Counted from the first letter of the stretch, positions 23,758 to 32,861 are shown. The stretch is DNA of 64,000 nt from Spongiactinospora sp. TRM90649 (GCF_029382225.1 NZ_JARLTC010000027.1:118666-182665), one strand, 5' to 3'. The notes: generated by a model not told the origin, from the letters alone. Program-made: numbers and translations.

Positions 23758-24519
23758 CTACTGCGCCGGAGTCGCGGTCTCCGCCTCGGCGCTCTGCTCG
23801 GTGCTCTTGACGGTGTTCCACCAGGTGGTCCAGCGGCCGGCGATCTCGGTGAACTCATCGTCGCCGGTGCCGTACAGGGTGAGCAGCGCGGTGAAGCCGC
23901 CGCTCCGGGAGGCGACCAGCAGGCCGTCGCCGATGCCGTCGCCCAGTCTGTCGCCCAGTCTGTCGATCGTCAGCACGACCTGGTTCTCCGAGCGGGCGTA
24001 GACCTCGCCCGCGAGCGCGTCGCCGGTCGCGGCGGTGGCGGTGTACGCCGCGCCGACCGGCAGGGCCGCCGCCGCGGCGATGCCCAGCGCCTCGAACGCC
24101 GCCCCCTCGCGCGGGGTGCCGGTGAGCGCGACCATGCGGCGCTCGGCCAGGGCGTGCCGCTCCATCGCGAAGCGGAGCTGGACCAGGAAGGCCGTCCAGC
24201 CCTCGGTGATGTCGTCGTAGTAGGCGTCCCACTCGGGGTGGGTGCCGCGCGGGGCGCGGGTGATCCGGACCAGCGTGCCGCCCTCGGCGGTCTCCTGGAG
24301 GGCGAACCGGTCGCTGTCCTGGACGATGAACGAGTGCGCCTCGGGGTTCACGTCCTTGGCGTGGTCGACGTAGATGAAGCGGATCTCATCGTCGAGGCCG
24401 TCCGTCGCGTCGCCGAAGTGCCAGCCGTGCCAGCGCCTGATCAGCTCGGGGTCCCGGACCGCCTGCCACACCTGCTCGACCGGGGCCCCGATCGTGACCT
24501 CGATGCGCGTTTCAGTCAT
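23758..24519 (-). CDS. SRPBCC (AHSA1/START-like) domain protein
   Basis: A 253-residue protein. The N-terminal 140 residues are a SRPBCC helix-grip fold: RIEVTIGAPVEQVWQAVRDP, RRWHGWHFG and WTAFLVQLRFAMERHALAE. The C-terminal half (from about 140) is a second alpha/beta region (GTPREGAAFEALGIAAAAAL; GFTALLTLYGTGDDEFTEI) of unclear type. It is coupled by a 4-bp overlap to the ArsR-like regulator; SRPBCC genes beside ArsR-like regulators are common, and the regulator probably controls this gene. Ligand unknown. Confidence 0.78.
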   Translation of the reverse strand: MTETRIEVTIGAPVEQVWQAVRDPELIRRWHGWHFGDATDGLDDEIRFIYVDHAKDVNPEAHSFIVQDSDRFALQETAEGGTLVRITRAPRGTHPEWDAYYDDITEGWTAFLVQLRFAMERHALAERRMVALTGTPREGAAFEALGIAAAAALPVGAAYTATAATGDALAGEVYARSENQVVLTIDRLGDRLGDGIGDGLLVASRSGGFTALLTLYGTGDDEFTEIAGRWTTWWNTVKSTEQSAEAETATPAQ

Positions 24520-25118
24520 GTGTCTTCTCCGCTCTGCTCGGTCTCATCTGATCGCCGGGGCGCCGGGTGGCCGGTGCCGACCACGCGGTACGGCCGGCCG
24601 TCCGGCGTGTCGAAGGCCGCGACCACCTCGCCGATCGCCGCGGCGAGCGCGTCGGTGAAGCGGTGCACGTCGCCCGGCTGGGCGAACCGCACCTCGGTCT
24701 CCACCGTGAAGGTGAGCAGGCGGGTGCCCTCCTGCTCGGCGGCCGTCTGCATGCGGGTCACGTCGCGCACGGTGCGCGACGTGACCCCCAGCAGGTGCTC
24801 TGCGGCGTGCCGGTCGAGGTCGTCCACGTCGGCCCGGCGTTCGCCGAGCACGTCCGGATCGACCACGTACGCCTCTGCGCCGGCCCTGAGCACCCGTTCC
24901 ACGAACCCGCGCCTGCGCCGCTCCTCCACCAGTTCGACCAGGCCGTGCGCCTCAAGCTCGCGCAGGTGGTAGCCGATGCGCTGGCGTGGCATGTCGAACT
25001 CGGCGGCGAGCTGCGCGGCCGACGCGGGTTCGCGCAGCCGGGCCAGGATCCGCCGCCGGACCGGCGACAGCGCGCGCCGCAGCCGTTCCGGCTCGTCGAG
25101 CAGTCTTCTCGTCGCCAT
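24516..25118 (-). CDS. ArsR-like winged-helix regulator
   Basis: A 200-residue protein. The N-terminal winged helix is clear: RRALSPVRRRILARLREPAS, AAQLAAEFDMPRQRIGYHLR and ELEAHGLVELVEERRRRGFVER (wing). The C-terminal part (about 100-190) resembles a ligand-sensing or SRPBCC-contacting region. No cysteine metal site is seen, so it is not a metal-sensing ArsR. It is first in an operon with the SRPBCC gene. A GACAG-N6-CTGTC palindrome lies about 20-35 bp upstream of its start and may be an autoregulatory operator. Confidence 0.83.
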   Translation of the reverse strand: MATRRLLDEPERLRRALSPVRRRILARLREPASAAQLAAEFDMPRQRIGYHLRELEAHGLVELVEERRRRGFVERVLRAGAEAYVVDPDVLGERRADVDDLDRHAAEHLLGVTSRTVRDVTRMQTAAEQEGTRLLTFTVETEVRFAQPGDVHRFTDALAAAIGEVVAAFDTPDGRPYRVVGTGHPAPRRSDETEQSGEDT

Positions 25119-25136
25119 GAGGCGATCCTGCCATTA

Positions 25137-25152
25137 GACAGTTTTTTCTGTC
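25137..25152. promoter_or_regulatory. Operator candidate for ArsR-like regulator
   Basis: GACAG TTTTTT CTGTC: perfect 5-bp arms around an A/T spacer, overlapping a TTGACA hexamer on the minus strand, 19 bp upstream of ATG 25118. This fits autorepression by the downstream regulator. Confidence 0.45.
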
Positions 25153-25166
25153 AATTGAGGCGCGGC

Positions 25167-26384
25167 TCAGACCTGCCACTCGTCGTCACGCAGCAGCTCG
25201 ATCGCCCCGCCGTCGGGGCCGATGCCGGTGACGGTGACCTCCGGGCCGCCCACCATGAAGTCGATGTGCACCGTGGAGACGTTCACCCCGGCCGCGTCGA
25301 GCCCGGCGGCGTCCAGGCCGCGCAGCGGCTCGGGGACGCCGGGCGGCAAGCCCGCGCCCCAGGCCAGGTGGCAGGTGGCGTTCTCGTCGAGCAGGGTCTC
25401 CAGGTAGGTGATACCCGAGCGCCCGATCGGCGAGGAGCCGTCCACGAGGGCCACCTCCCCGAGCCGGGCCGCGCCCACATCGGTCGCCTGGTGGGTGCGC
25501 ACCAGCTCCGCGCCCTCGCCGGCGCGTACCTCCGTCACGACTCCCCCGGCGAACGTCAGCTCCAGGTCGCGGATCACGCTCCCGTTGAGCACGAGCGGGC
25601 GCGTGGAGCGGACGGTGCCGTCTACCCGGCGGTGGTCGGGGGTGGTGAACACCTCCTCGGTGGGCAGGTTGGCCTGGAATACATGGCCCCTGGCCGACTC
25701 CAGCCGCGCCGTCGCCCAGTGCGCGCCGGGCAGCAGGCCGATGGTCAGGTCGGTGCCGGGGCCCTCGAAGCGGACGGCCGAAAGGCCCATGCCGTTCAGC
25801 ACCCCGGCACGGGCCTGCAGCTCGGCGATCCGCTCGTGCCAGGCGGCGACGGGGTCGGGCCGGTCCAGGCGCAGCACGGGACGCAGGCTCTCCCACAGAC
25901 GGGCCTCGTCCGGCTCGCCGAAGACCGCGCGGGCCCACTCGGCGGTCGGGCACGCCACGATGGCCCAGCGGACCAGGCTGCCGAGCTGGATCCGCTGCCT
26001 GGAGGGCATCCTCGGCATGCGGTCGAGCCCGGCCCGCACCGGGTCGGCCCCGGAGAGCAGGTCGGGCGTGGCGAGCCCGCACAGGTTGATCAGGACGCCG
26101 CACTCGCGGCCCAGTTCCTCGTTGCGCAGGTCCAGCCAGGACGGGATCTCGCCGAGGGTGTCCTGCCCGGCGTGCCTGACCCGGGACCGCCTGGCGTACG
26201 GGTCGAAGTACCAGATGTCCACGTAGCGGGCGCCCCGGGCGTACGCGGCCTCGGCGAGGGCCCTGGTCAGCGGCGCGTGCTCGATCTCGCCGTTGATCAG
26301 CACCCGGTCTCCGGCCAGGACGGGCACGGCCACGTCGAAGACGATGTCGGCGTAGCGGGCCAGCTCACTTGCGGGAACGTTCAT
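25167..26384 (-). CDS. M29-family aminopeptidase
   Basis: A 405-residue metallo-aminopeptidase related to AMP-T/AmpS. Conserved blocks: ARYADIVFDVAVPVLAGDRV, GTDLTIGLLPGAHW, HVFQANLPTEEVFTTPD (metal-ligand Glu region), HLAWGAGLPPGVPE and the C-terminal VHIDFMVGGPEVTVTGI with metal-ligand His and Asp. It is cytosolic, releasing N-terminal residues from peptides with two divalent metals. The family usually has about 370-410 residues, so this copy is full length. Next on the strand is the ArsR-like regulator after a 48-bp gap. Confidence 0.87.
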   Translation of the reverse strand: MNVPASELARYADIVFDVAVPVLAGDRVLINGEIEHAPLTRALAEAAYARGARYVDIWYFDPYARRSRVRHAGQDTLGEIPSWLDLRNEELGRECGVLINLCGLATPDLLSGADPVRAGLDRMPRMPSRQRIQLGSLVRWAIVACPTAEWARAVFGEPDEARLWESLRPVLRLDRPDPVAAWHERIAELQARAGVLNGMGLSAVRFEGPGTDLTIGLLPGAHWATARLESARGHVFQANLPTEEVFTTPDHRRVDGTVRSTRPLVLNGSVIRDLELTFAGGVVTEVRAGEGAELVRTHQATDVGAARLGEVALVDGSSPIGRSGITYLETLLDENATCHLAWGAGLPPGVPEPLRGLDAAGLDAAGVNVSTVHIDFMVGGPEVTVTGIGPDGGAIELLRDDEWQV

Positions 26385-26439
26385 CGCTCTCTCCTCGGGG
26401 GGTGGCGGTGATCTTCATGGTCCAGCGGCAGGAGGCGGG

Positions 26440-26655
26440 TCATCGCTCGTCGCGCAGTTCCAGGAGTAACGCGGTCATGCTGACCTTGAGGCGCTCGCCG
26501 GAGCGCGGCGGGCCGGCCTTGCCGTGCACCAGGGCGGCGGCCCGGCCGATCAGCTCGACGGCCTCGGCCGGGACGGTGATCCGCGATGGTGACCAACCCA
26601 CCGCAACGGGAAGACAATCGCATTCCCTGTCGAATGCGGGCGAAGTACTACCCAT
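26440..26655 (-). CDS. Possible small protein (uncertain)
   Basis: A 71-codon open frame on the minus strand between the aminopeptidase and the lipid kinase genes. Its C-terminal half (SRITVPAEAVELIGRAAALV then SGERLKVSMTALLLELRDER) looks protein-like and helical. GTG codon 19 (about 26601) could be the true start. I do not recognise it, and third-position bias in so short a frame is weak evidence. Confidence 0.3.
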   Translation of the reverse strand: MGSTSPAFDRECDCLPVAVGWSPSRITVPAEAVELIGRAAALVHGKAGPPRSGERLKVSMTALLLELRDER

Positions 26656-26663
26656 GGGGTGGA

Positions 26664-26669
26664 TACCCT
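26664..26669 (+). promoter_or_regulatory. Leaderless-type -10 (TACCCT) for lipid kinase
   Basis: TACCCT followed by six bases and ATG 26676, with no ribosome-binding site. This spacing places the transcript start at the start codon. Confidence 0.45.
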
Positions 26670-26675
26670 GGCGGA

Positions 26676-27638
26676 ATGCGGGCCATGCTCCTGGTGAACC
26701 CCAAGGCGACGACCACGAACGCGCGCACGCGCGACGTGCTGATCCGGGCGTTGAGCGCCGCCGTGGACCTGTCGGTAGAGGAGACCGGCTACCGGGGGCA
26801 CGCCGCCACGCTGGCCGCCACCGCGCACGCCAAGGGCTACGACGCGGTCGCCGTCCTGGGCGGCGATGGAACCATCAACGAGGCCGTGAACGGCCTGCTC
26901 AACCCGGTCAACGGACGCACCGGCGATACGGCCGGCGGCGCGGAGGACCGGCCGGGACTGATCGTGATCCCCGGCGGAAGCGCCAACGTCTTCGCGCGGG
27001 CACTCGGCCTGCCCAACGATCCGGTGCAGGCCACCGGAGCCGTGCTGGAGGCCCTGCGCGAGGGCCGACGCCGGGTGGTGGGCCTGGGGCAGGCCCTGTG
27101 GGACGACCAGAGCAGGTATTTCACCTTCTGCTCGGGCATGGGGTTCGACGCCGAGGTCATCCGCGCCGTGGAAGGACTGCGCGGAGCCGGGTTCAAGGCG
27201 ACGCCCGCCCGCTATGTGGCGACCATGCTGCGGCACTATTTCATGACCGACCACCACGACCCGCCGATTACGCTCCGTGGTCCCGGAATCCCCGCCGCCG
27301 AGGGAATCTTCCTGGCGATCATCTGCAATACCACACCGTGGACCTACATCGGCGACCGGCCCGTCAGCCCGACCCCCTGGGCGAGCTTCGAGACCGGACT
27401 TGACATGCTGGCTCTACGGCGGCTCGGCCCGCATGTCATGGCCCAGGTGGCACCGCAGATCGTGGGCCTTCCGCAGACGTTGCCCAAGGGCAGGCACCTG
27501 GTTCAACTGCACGATGAGGCGGAATTCACACTGACCGCGTCGCGTCCCGTGGCCTTCCAGCTTGACGGGGACTACCTTGGGGAACGTGAGCAGGTCACGT
27601 ACCGCTCCACACCCGCCGCGTTACAAGTTCTGCTCTAG
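26676..27638 (+). CDS. Diacylglycerol/sphingosine-kinase-family lipid kinase
   Basis: A 320-residue DAGK_cat protein. The N-terminal RAMLLVNPKATTTNARTRDV and the nucleotide-binding AVLGGDGTINEAVNGLLNP are diagnostic, followed by VIPGGSANVFARALGLPNDP. The C-terminal beta-rich domain ends with QLDGDYLGEREQVTYRS. It would phosphorylate a membrane lipid with ATP at the cytoplasmic face. ATG 26676 is taken because the conserved fold starts there; an in-frame start at 26586 adds a non-conserved Pro/Arg-rich stretch. The gene appears leaderless. Confidence 0.88.
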   Translation: MRAMLLVNPKATTTNARTRDVLIRALSAAVDLSVEETGYRGHAATLAATAHAKGYDAVAVLGGDGTINEAVNGLLNPVNGRTGDTAGGAEDRPGLIVIPGGSANVFARALGLPNDPVQATGAVLEALREGRRRVVGLGQALWDDQSRYFTFCSGMGFDAEVIRAVEGLRGAGFKATPARYVATMLRHYFMTDHHDPPITLRGPGIPAAEGIFLAIICNTTPWTYIGDRPVSPTPWASFETGLDMLALRRLGPHVMAQVAPQIVGLPQTLPKGRHLVQLHDEAEFTLTASRPVAFQLDGDYLGEREQVTYRSTPAALQVLL

Positions 27639-27921
27639 CCGGTTACATTCGGTCATAGTGTGACGCATCCGACAGCCATTTCCGCCAAAACTTCGCCCCA
27701 AACCCCTTGCGTGCACGCAGCGTGGCTGACAATCTCAAGTTGACGTCGGAACGTAGGACCTTTGAGCCAAGAACCCCGGTTCAGCAGGCCCACCGGCGAT
27801 CAGAGCAGCCTTCCGCGCCGCACAACGGCTCGGGAAGTCGTTCGCAGGAGTTAGTGAAACTCTTCACAAAGTATGCCGCCGACGGAGCTACCACGCTCCA
27901 CCTGATGAAGGAGTGGAACGC

Positions 27922-28173
27922 ATGGACTGGCGCCACGTAGCTGCCTGCCGTGACGTGGACCCCGAGCTGTTCTTCCCGATCGGCAACACCGGGCCCGCTC
28001 TGCTGCAAATCGAAGAGGCCAAGCAGGTCTGCCGTCAGTGCACTGTCAGTGAGGCCTGCCTCACGTGGGCGCTGTCGTCCGGACAGGACGCCGGTGTCTG
28101 GGGCGGGCTGAGCGAGGACGAGCGCCGCGCGCTCAAGCGTCGTACCGCCCGCGCTCGTGCCAGGGCCAGCGCC
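27922..28173 (+). CDS. whiB1: WhiB-family [4Fe-4S] regulator, WhiB1/WblE type
   Basis: An 83-residue Wbl protein. Cluster ligands Cys9, Cys37, Cys40 and Cys46 (C...CRQC...C), turn motif GVWGGLSEDERR, and a basic C-terminal tail (LKRRTARARARAS). WhiB1 orthologues bind the primary sigma factor and respond to NO. AAGGAG precedes ATG 27922, so this start is favoured over GTG 27913. The adjacent convergent PdtaS-like kinase is the same neighbour as in mycobacteria, which supports orthology. The 283-bp upstream region has no gene and is AT-richer, consistent with a long regulatory region. Confidence 0.9.
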
Positions 28174-28354
28174 TGAGCATCTTACCCACGAACCCCTCCC
28201 CGACGATTCTCCCGCATGCCCGGACGAGACCTCTCGCCGGCTCACCAGCGGATTCACCAGCCGAACCGATCCCCCTACGTCCCCAGTGCGGCGCGACCAT
28301 AACGCCACCTGGGGACGAAGTATATGGTCACTGAGTCGGCCCCTGTGTCCCGGG

Positions 28355-29875
28355 TCACTGATTCGAGGGTGCCGGAAGCGGCAGGGTCAGGCTGACCTCG
28401 GTTCCTCCGCCCGCGCGCGGCTCTACCCGCAGGCGGCCCGAAAGCTCCCCCACCACCAGCGTGCGCACGATCTGCAGGCCCAGGCTGGTCGAGGTCTCCA
28501 GGTCGAAATCGGCGGGCAGGCCCGCCCCGTCGTCCAGCACCAGCACGTCCAGGCGTTCCGCCTCGCGCGTCACCACCACCGACAGCTTCCCGCTTCGCTG
28601 CGCGAACCCGTGCTGCATCGCGTTCTGCAACAACTCGGTGAGCACCATCGCCAGTGGCGTGGCGATCGCCGCGGGCAGCACCCCGAACGAGCCCTCCCGG
28701 CGCGGTACGACCTGCGCCTCCGGTGACGACACCTCCCCCGTCATGGCGATCACCCGGTCGGCGATGTCGTCGAAGTCGACGAACTCCTCCGGCGCGTGCG
28801 ACAACGTCTCGTGCACGATGGCGATCGAGCCGACCCGCCGTACCGCCTCCTCCAGCGCCTCCCGGCCCTCGCGCACCTGCAGCCGCCTGGCCTGCAGCCG
28901 CAGCAGCGCCGCGACCGTCTGCAGGTTGTTCTTCACCCGGTGATGGATCTCACGGATCGTGGCGTCCTTGGTCATCAGCTCCCGCTCGCGCCGCCGCAGC
29001 TCGGTGACGTCGCGGATGAGCACCAGCGCCCCGATCCTGCCGCCGCCCACGATCAGCGGGATCGCCCTGAGCTGGACGATCGTGCCGCCCGACTCGACCT
29101 CGGTCTCCTTCGGCGCGCGCCCGCTGGCCACGATGATCAGCGACTCGTCCACGGGCTCGTCCCCGTAGCACAGCGCGGCCGTCACCTTACCCAGCTCGGC
29201 CCCGACCAGGTCGGCGTTCAGGCCGAGCCTGCGGTAGGCCGACAGCGCGTTCGGCGAGGCGTAGGTGACGCGCCCGGCGCGGTCGAGCCGCAGCAGGCCG
29301 TCGCCGACGCGCGGCGAGCGCACCAGGATCGGCTCGTCGCCGGAGAACGGGAAGCGGCCTTCGGCCACCATCTGGGCCAGGTCGGAGGCGCTCTGCAGGT
29401 AGGTCAGCTCCAGCCTGGACGGCGTGCGCGCCGACGACAGGTTCGTCGAGCGCTGGATCACCCCGACGAAGTGCCCGGTGGGGATCTCCTGCGAGTAGTC
29501 GCGCACCGGCGCCGCCTCGGGGACGGCCCGCCGTACCGGGATGGTCTCCTCCCGCACCGGAACCCCGCTGGACCAGTCGGGATCGCCCTCGCGGCAGATG
29601 CGCCGCTCGTTCCACGCCGTGTCGATCAGCGGGCGCTCGCCCCTGGCGACCACCGAGCCGACCACGTCGTCGTGGTAGACCGTCGGGCCCGTGGTCGGGC
29701 GCATCTGCGCCACCGCGATCCAGCCGGAACCGTCGCGCAGCGGCACCCACAGGATGAGGTCGGCGAAGGACAGGTCGGCGAGCAGTTGCCAGTCGGAGAC
29801 CAGCGAGTGCATCCAGTCCAGGTCGGCGTCGTCGAGTGCGGTGTGGCTGAGGGCCAGGTCGCTGAGTGTCGGCAC
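28355..29875 (-). CDS. pdtaS: PdtaS-like sensor histidine kinase
   Basis: A 506-residue cytosolic kinase. An N-terminal GAF-like domain (WQLLADLSFADLILWVPLRD) is followed by a PAS domain (LLRLDRAGRVTYASPNALSA) and the HisKA_2-type dimerisation box IREIHHRVKNNLQTVAALLR with the phospho-His. The HATPase domain has VLTELLQNAMQHGF and VLDDGAGLPADFD, ending with GGGTEVSLTLPLP. The PdtaS-PdtaR system is an RNA-level two-component system (PdtaR is an ANTAR regulator); no pdtaR is in the window. GTG 29875 is chosen because VPTLSDLALSHTALD aligns with the family N-terminus; ATG 29911 is the alternative. Confidence 0.88.
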   Translation of the reverse strand: MPTLSDLALSHTALDDADLDWMHSLVSDWQLLADLSFADLILWVPLRDGSGWIAVAQMRPTTGPTVYHDDVVGSVVARGERPLIDTAWNERRICREGDPDWSSGVPVREETIPVRRAVPEAAPVRDYSQEIPTGHFVGVIQRSTNLSSARTPSRLELTYLQSASDLAQMVAEGRFPFSGDEPILVRSPRVGDGLLRLDRAGRVTYASPNALSAYRRLGLNADLVGAELGKVTAALCYGDEPVDESLIIVASGRAPKETEVESGGTIVQLRAIPLIVGGGRIGALVLIRDVTELRRRERELMTKDATIREIHHRVKNNLQTVAALLRLQARRLQVREGREALEEAVRRVGSIAIVHETLSHAPEEFVDFDDIADRVIAMTGEVSSPEAQVVPRREGSFGVLPAAIATPLAMVLTELLQNAMQHGFAQRSGKLSVVVTREAERLDVLVLDDGAGLPADFDLETSTSLGLQIVRTLVVGELSGRLRVEPRAGGGTEVSLTLPLPAPSNQ

Positions 29876-30036
29876 CTGTGCATCATGCGTGCTGCACCGC
29901 CCGGGGTCCAAACCGGCCCACTGGTGAAGCCGCCGCGGAGCACGCCGGAGCGCCTGGTCAGCGGCTCGTGATCGACGGAAACACTCCGATCACCACCCGT
30001 TGCCGAACACGCTCACGGTACTTGCGACAATACGGT

Positions 30037-31206
30037 ATGCACCCCACCCGGTTAGATCCGCTGGAACGTTTCAGGGACGCCGCGGCCACCAGGGCCGCGG
30101 CGGGCCTGACACGCGCGCTGCGGCCTCGTACCCCCGACGACGACGGCCTTCTCGACCTCGCGTCCAACGACTATCTCGGGCTGGCGCGCGACCCGCGCCT
30201 GGCACGGGCCGCCGCCGAGGCCGCCGCCACCTGGGGCACCGGCTCGACCGGGTCACGGCTGGTCACCGGCTCCACCACGCTGCACGCCGAGCTGGAGGAG
30301 GCACTGCGCGCGTTCGCGGGGGCGCCGGGCGCGCTGGTGCTCTCCTCCGGCTACCTGGCGAACCTGGCCGCCGTCACGGCCACGGCCGGGCGCGGCGCGC
30401 TGGTGGTCTCCGACGCGGGCAACCACGCGTCGCTCGTGGACGCCTGCCGGCTGTCGCGGGCCCGCGTCGTGGTGACCCCGCACAAGGACGTCGAGGCCGT
30501 GGAGAAGGCGCTGGCCGACCGGTCGGAGGAGCACGCGGTCGTGGTCACCGACTCGGTCTTCTCCGTGGACGGCGACATCGCGCCGATCGCCGAGCTGCAC
30601 CAGGCGGTGGTGCGCCAGGGCGCGCTGCTGATCGTGGACGAGGCGCACGGCATGGGCGTGGTCGGCGAGGGCGGCAAGGGCGCGGTCCACGCGGCCGGGC
30701 TGGCGGGCGAGCCGTCGATCGTGCGGACGCTCACCCTGTCCAAGTCGTTCGGATCGCAGGGCGGCGCGGTGCTCGGAGCGCCCGAGGTGATGACCGCGCT
30801 GATCGACACCGGGCGGCCGTTCATCTTCGACACCGGTCTCGCGCCGGCCTGTGTGGCGGCGGCACTGTGCGCCGTGGGTATCCTGACTAGCCACCCTGAA
30901 CTCCCGGAAATCACCAGGTCACGGGCGCGAGAGCTGGCCGCGATGGCGGCCGGTCTCGGACTCCCCGACCCGGGCGAACCGGCGGGTGCGGTCGTGCCCG
31001 TCGTGCTCGGCCCGCCCGAAGCCGCGCTGCGGGCGGCGGCGGTCTGCGCGGAGCACGGAGTGCGGGCCGGATGCTTTCGCCCGCCCTCGGTTCCCGAAGG
31101 TCGTTCCTGCCTGCGGTTGACCGCACGGGCGAATCTGGGTTCCGATGATCTCGCGGTGATCAGAGTCGCGCTCACCGCCGTGGCCGAGATGAAGGTGAAC
31201 GCGTGA
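30037..31206 (+). CDS. bioF: 8-amino-7-oxononanoate synthase (biotin synthesis)
   Basis: A 389-residue PLP enzyme of the alpha-oxoamine synthase family, joining pimeloyl thioester and alanine. Motifs: LDLASNDYLGLARDPRL, GTGSTGSRLVTGSTTLH, DAGNHASLVDACRLSRA, IVDEAHGMGVVGEGGKG and the PLP-Lys loop LTLSKSFGSQGG. ATG 30037 is chosen because the family starts at this point; upstream in-frame codons are not conserved. No clear ribosome-binding site precedes it. It overlaps the GntR gene by 4 bp, forming a bioF-gntR unit, with bioD next. Confidence 0.9.
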   Translation: MHPTRLDPLERFRDAAATRAAAGLTRALRPRTPDDDGLLDLASNDYLGLARDPRLARAAAEAAATWGTGSTGSRLVTGSTTLHAELEEALRAFAGAPGALVLSSGYLANLAAVTATAGRGALVVSDAGNHASLVDACRLSRARVVVTPHKDVEAVEKALADRSEEHAVVVTDSVFSVDGDIAPIAELHQAVVRQGALLIVDEAHGMGVVGEGGKGAVHAAGLAGEPSIVRTLTLSKSFGSQGGAVLGAPEVMTALIDTGRPFIFDTGLAPACVAAALCAVGILTSHPELPEITRSRARELAAMAAGLGLPDPGEPAGAVVPVVLGPPEAALRAAAVCAEHGVRAGCFRPPSVPEGRSCLRLTARANLGSDDLAVIRVALTAVAEMKVNA

Positions 31207-31922
31207 CAGAAGACTCCCCTCGGGTTCCGAAGTACTACGACGTCAAACGGAGCCTGCTCGAACTGACCAAGAGCCTGGCGCCGGGCAGCGCGCTGCCGCC
31301 CGAACGCACCCTCGCGCTGCGGTTCGAGACCTCGCGCACCACCGTGCGGCAGGCGTTGACCGAGCTGGTCGTCGAAGGACGGCTGCTGCGCATCCAGGGC
31401 AAGGGGACCTTCGTCGCGCAGCCCAAGGTCGCCCAGGTGCTCCAGCTGACCTCGTACACCGGCGACCTGCGCACGGTCGGCCTGGAACCGGACACCAAGA
31501 TCCTGGACATCAGCTACGTCAGCGCGGAGGAGGCGCTGGCCCGCCGGCTGGCCATCAACCCGGGCGGGCGGGCGCTGCGCATCCACCGCCTGCGGCTGGC
31601 GAACGGCGAGCCGATGTCGGTGGACACCACCCACCTGTCCGCGCGCCGCTTCCCCCGGCTGCGCCGTGAGCTGGAGGCCCACTCCTCGCTGTATGAGACG
31701 CTGCACAACGCGTACAGCGTCCGGCTCACGGACGCCGAGGAGATAATCGAGACGGTGCTCGCGACGCCGTACGACGCCCAGCTCCTGGGCGTCGACGTCG
31801 GCCTGCCGATGCTGCTGCTCACCCGGCACGCGTTCGACGCCGACGGCAACCCGGTCGAGTGGGCGCAGTCCCTCTACCGGGGCGACCGCTACAAGTTCGT
31901 CACCCGCCTGCGCAGGCCGTGA
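31203..31922 (+). CDS. GntR-family regulator with UTRA domain, within the biotin locus
   Basis: A 239-residue HutC-subfamily regulator. The winged helix is PKYYDVKRSLLELTKSLAPG, then ALPPERTLALRFETSRTTVR and QALTELVVEGRLLRIQGKGT. The UTRA effector domain runs from about 85 to the end (RIHRLRLANGEPMSVDTTHL; LLLTRHAFDADGNPVEWAQS). Its GTG overlaps the bioF stop, so it is made with BioF. HutC members usually sense sugars or amines, DasR being the closest-looking type; its place between bioF and bioD suggests biotin control or simple passengerhood. Both readings are open. Confidence 0.85.
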   Translation: MTEDSPRVPKYYDVKRSLLELTKSLAPGSALPPERTLALRFETSRTTVRQALTELVVEGRLLRIQGKGTFVAQPKVAQVLQLTSYTGDLRTVGLEPDTKILDISYVSAEEALARRLAINPGGRALRIHRLRLANGEPMSVDTTHLSARRFPRLRRELEAHSSLYETLHNAYSVRLTDAEEIIETVLATPYDAQLLGVDVGLPMLLLTRHAFDADGNPVEWAQSLYRGDRYKFVTRLRRP

Positions 31923-32034
31923 CGACCTTTCGCCGGGCGACACCCTCGCCGGCGCGACGATTCACCGAGGCGACGCCTTCGTCAGGGCGACGGACGAAGG
32001 TCCTCACGGCGGTGTCGCGGCGGTGTCACGACGG

Positions 32035-32040
32035 TAGGGT
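32035..32040 (+). promoter_or_regulatory. -10-like TAGGGT upstream of bioD
   Basis: TAGGGT, nine bases, ATG 32050. Together with the missing ribosome-binding site this points to a nearly leaderless transcript. If so, bioD has its own promoter despite lying 127 bp after the GntR gene. Confidence 0.35.
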
Positions 32041-32049
32041 GACGGCGTT

Positions 32050-32766
32050 ATGAGCGTGCTTGTGGTGTCGGGCACCGACACCGGAGTCGGCAAGACGGTG
32101 GTCAGCGCGGCGGTGGCCGCGCTGGCGCTGGACCGCGGCGTCTCGGTGGCGGTGGTCAAACCCGCGCAGACCGGGGTGGCGCCCCAGGAGCCCGGCGATC
32201 TCGACGAGATCATCCGGCTCTCCGGGGTCCGCACGACTTTCGAGCTCGCCAGGTTCCCCGACCCGCTGTCCCCGGCCGCCGCCGCCCGCGCGGCCGGGCT
32301 CCCGCCGCTCTCGCTGACCACGGCCGCCGAGCGCGTGGCCGAACTGGCCGAGACGCACCGGCTGGTGATCGTCGAGGGCGCCGGCGGGCTGCTGGTCCGC
32401 TTCGACGAGGACGGCGCGACCGTCGCCGACCTCGCCCGGACGCTGGGCGCGCAGGTCCTGGTGGTCGCGCGGGCCTCGCTGGGCACGCTCAACCACACCG
32501 CGCTCACCCTGGAGGCGCTGGCCAACCGGGGGCTCGCCCTCGCCGGGGTGGTGATCGGCTCCTGGCCGTCCGCGCCCGGGCTCGCCGAACGGATGAACGT
32601 CCCCGACCTGGAGATGCTCGCCGCGCGCCCGCTCGCAGGCGTGCTCCCCGAAGGGGCGGGAGCGCTCTCCCGCGCCGCCTTCCTGCGGGCCGCCAGAGAC
32701 GGCATCGCCCCCGTGCTCGGCGGCGCCTTCGACCCCGCCGAGTTCCGCGCGGGCCTCACCCCCTGA
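32050..32766 (+). CDS. bioD: Dethiobiotin synthase
   Basis: A 238-residue P-loop ligase closing the ureido ring of dethiobiotin. The N-terminus VLVVSGTDTGVGKTVVSAAV holds the Walker A loop; VVKPAQTGVAPQEPGDLDEI provides the substrate Lys; VIVEGAGGLLVRFDEDG is the third motif. The VVARASLGTLNHTALTLEAL and GVVIGSWPS blocks are also family-typical. Full length. The biotin genes bioA and bioB are not in the window. Confidence 0.93.
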   Translation: MSVLVVSGTDTGVGKTVVSAAVAALALDRGVSVAVVKPAQTGVAPQEPGDLDEIIRLSGVRTTFELARFPDPLSPAAAARAAGLPPLSLTTAAERVAELAETHRLVIVEGAGGLLVRFDEDGATVADLARTLGAQVLVVARASLGTLNHTALTLEALANRGLALAGVVIGSWPSAPGLAERMNVPDLEMLAARPLAGVLPEGAGALSRAAFLRAARDGIAPVLGGAFDPAEFRAGLTP

Positions 32767-32848
32767 CGCCCAGCCCGGCATACGGTGACACAGCACCCGG
32801 CCTGGCGGTCCGTTCGCGCAACCCTGTCCCACGCTTGTGACCGACTGG

Positions 32849-32854
32849 TAGGTT
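32849..32854 (+). promoter_or_regulatory. Leaderless-type -10 (TAGGTT) for ThDP enzyme
   Basis: TAGGTT, seven bases, ATG 32862, with no ribosome-binding site. Confidence 0.45.
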
Positions 32855-32861
32855 CGGCCGC

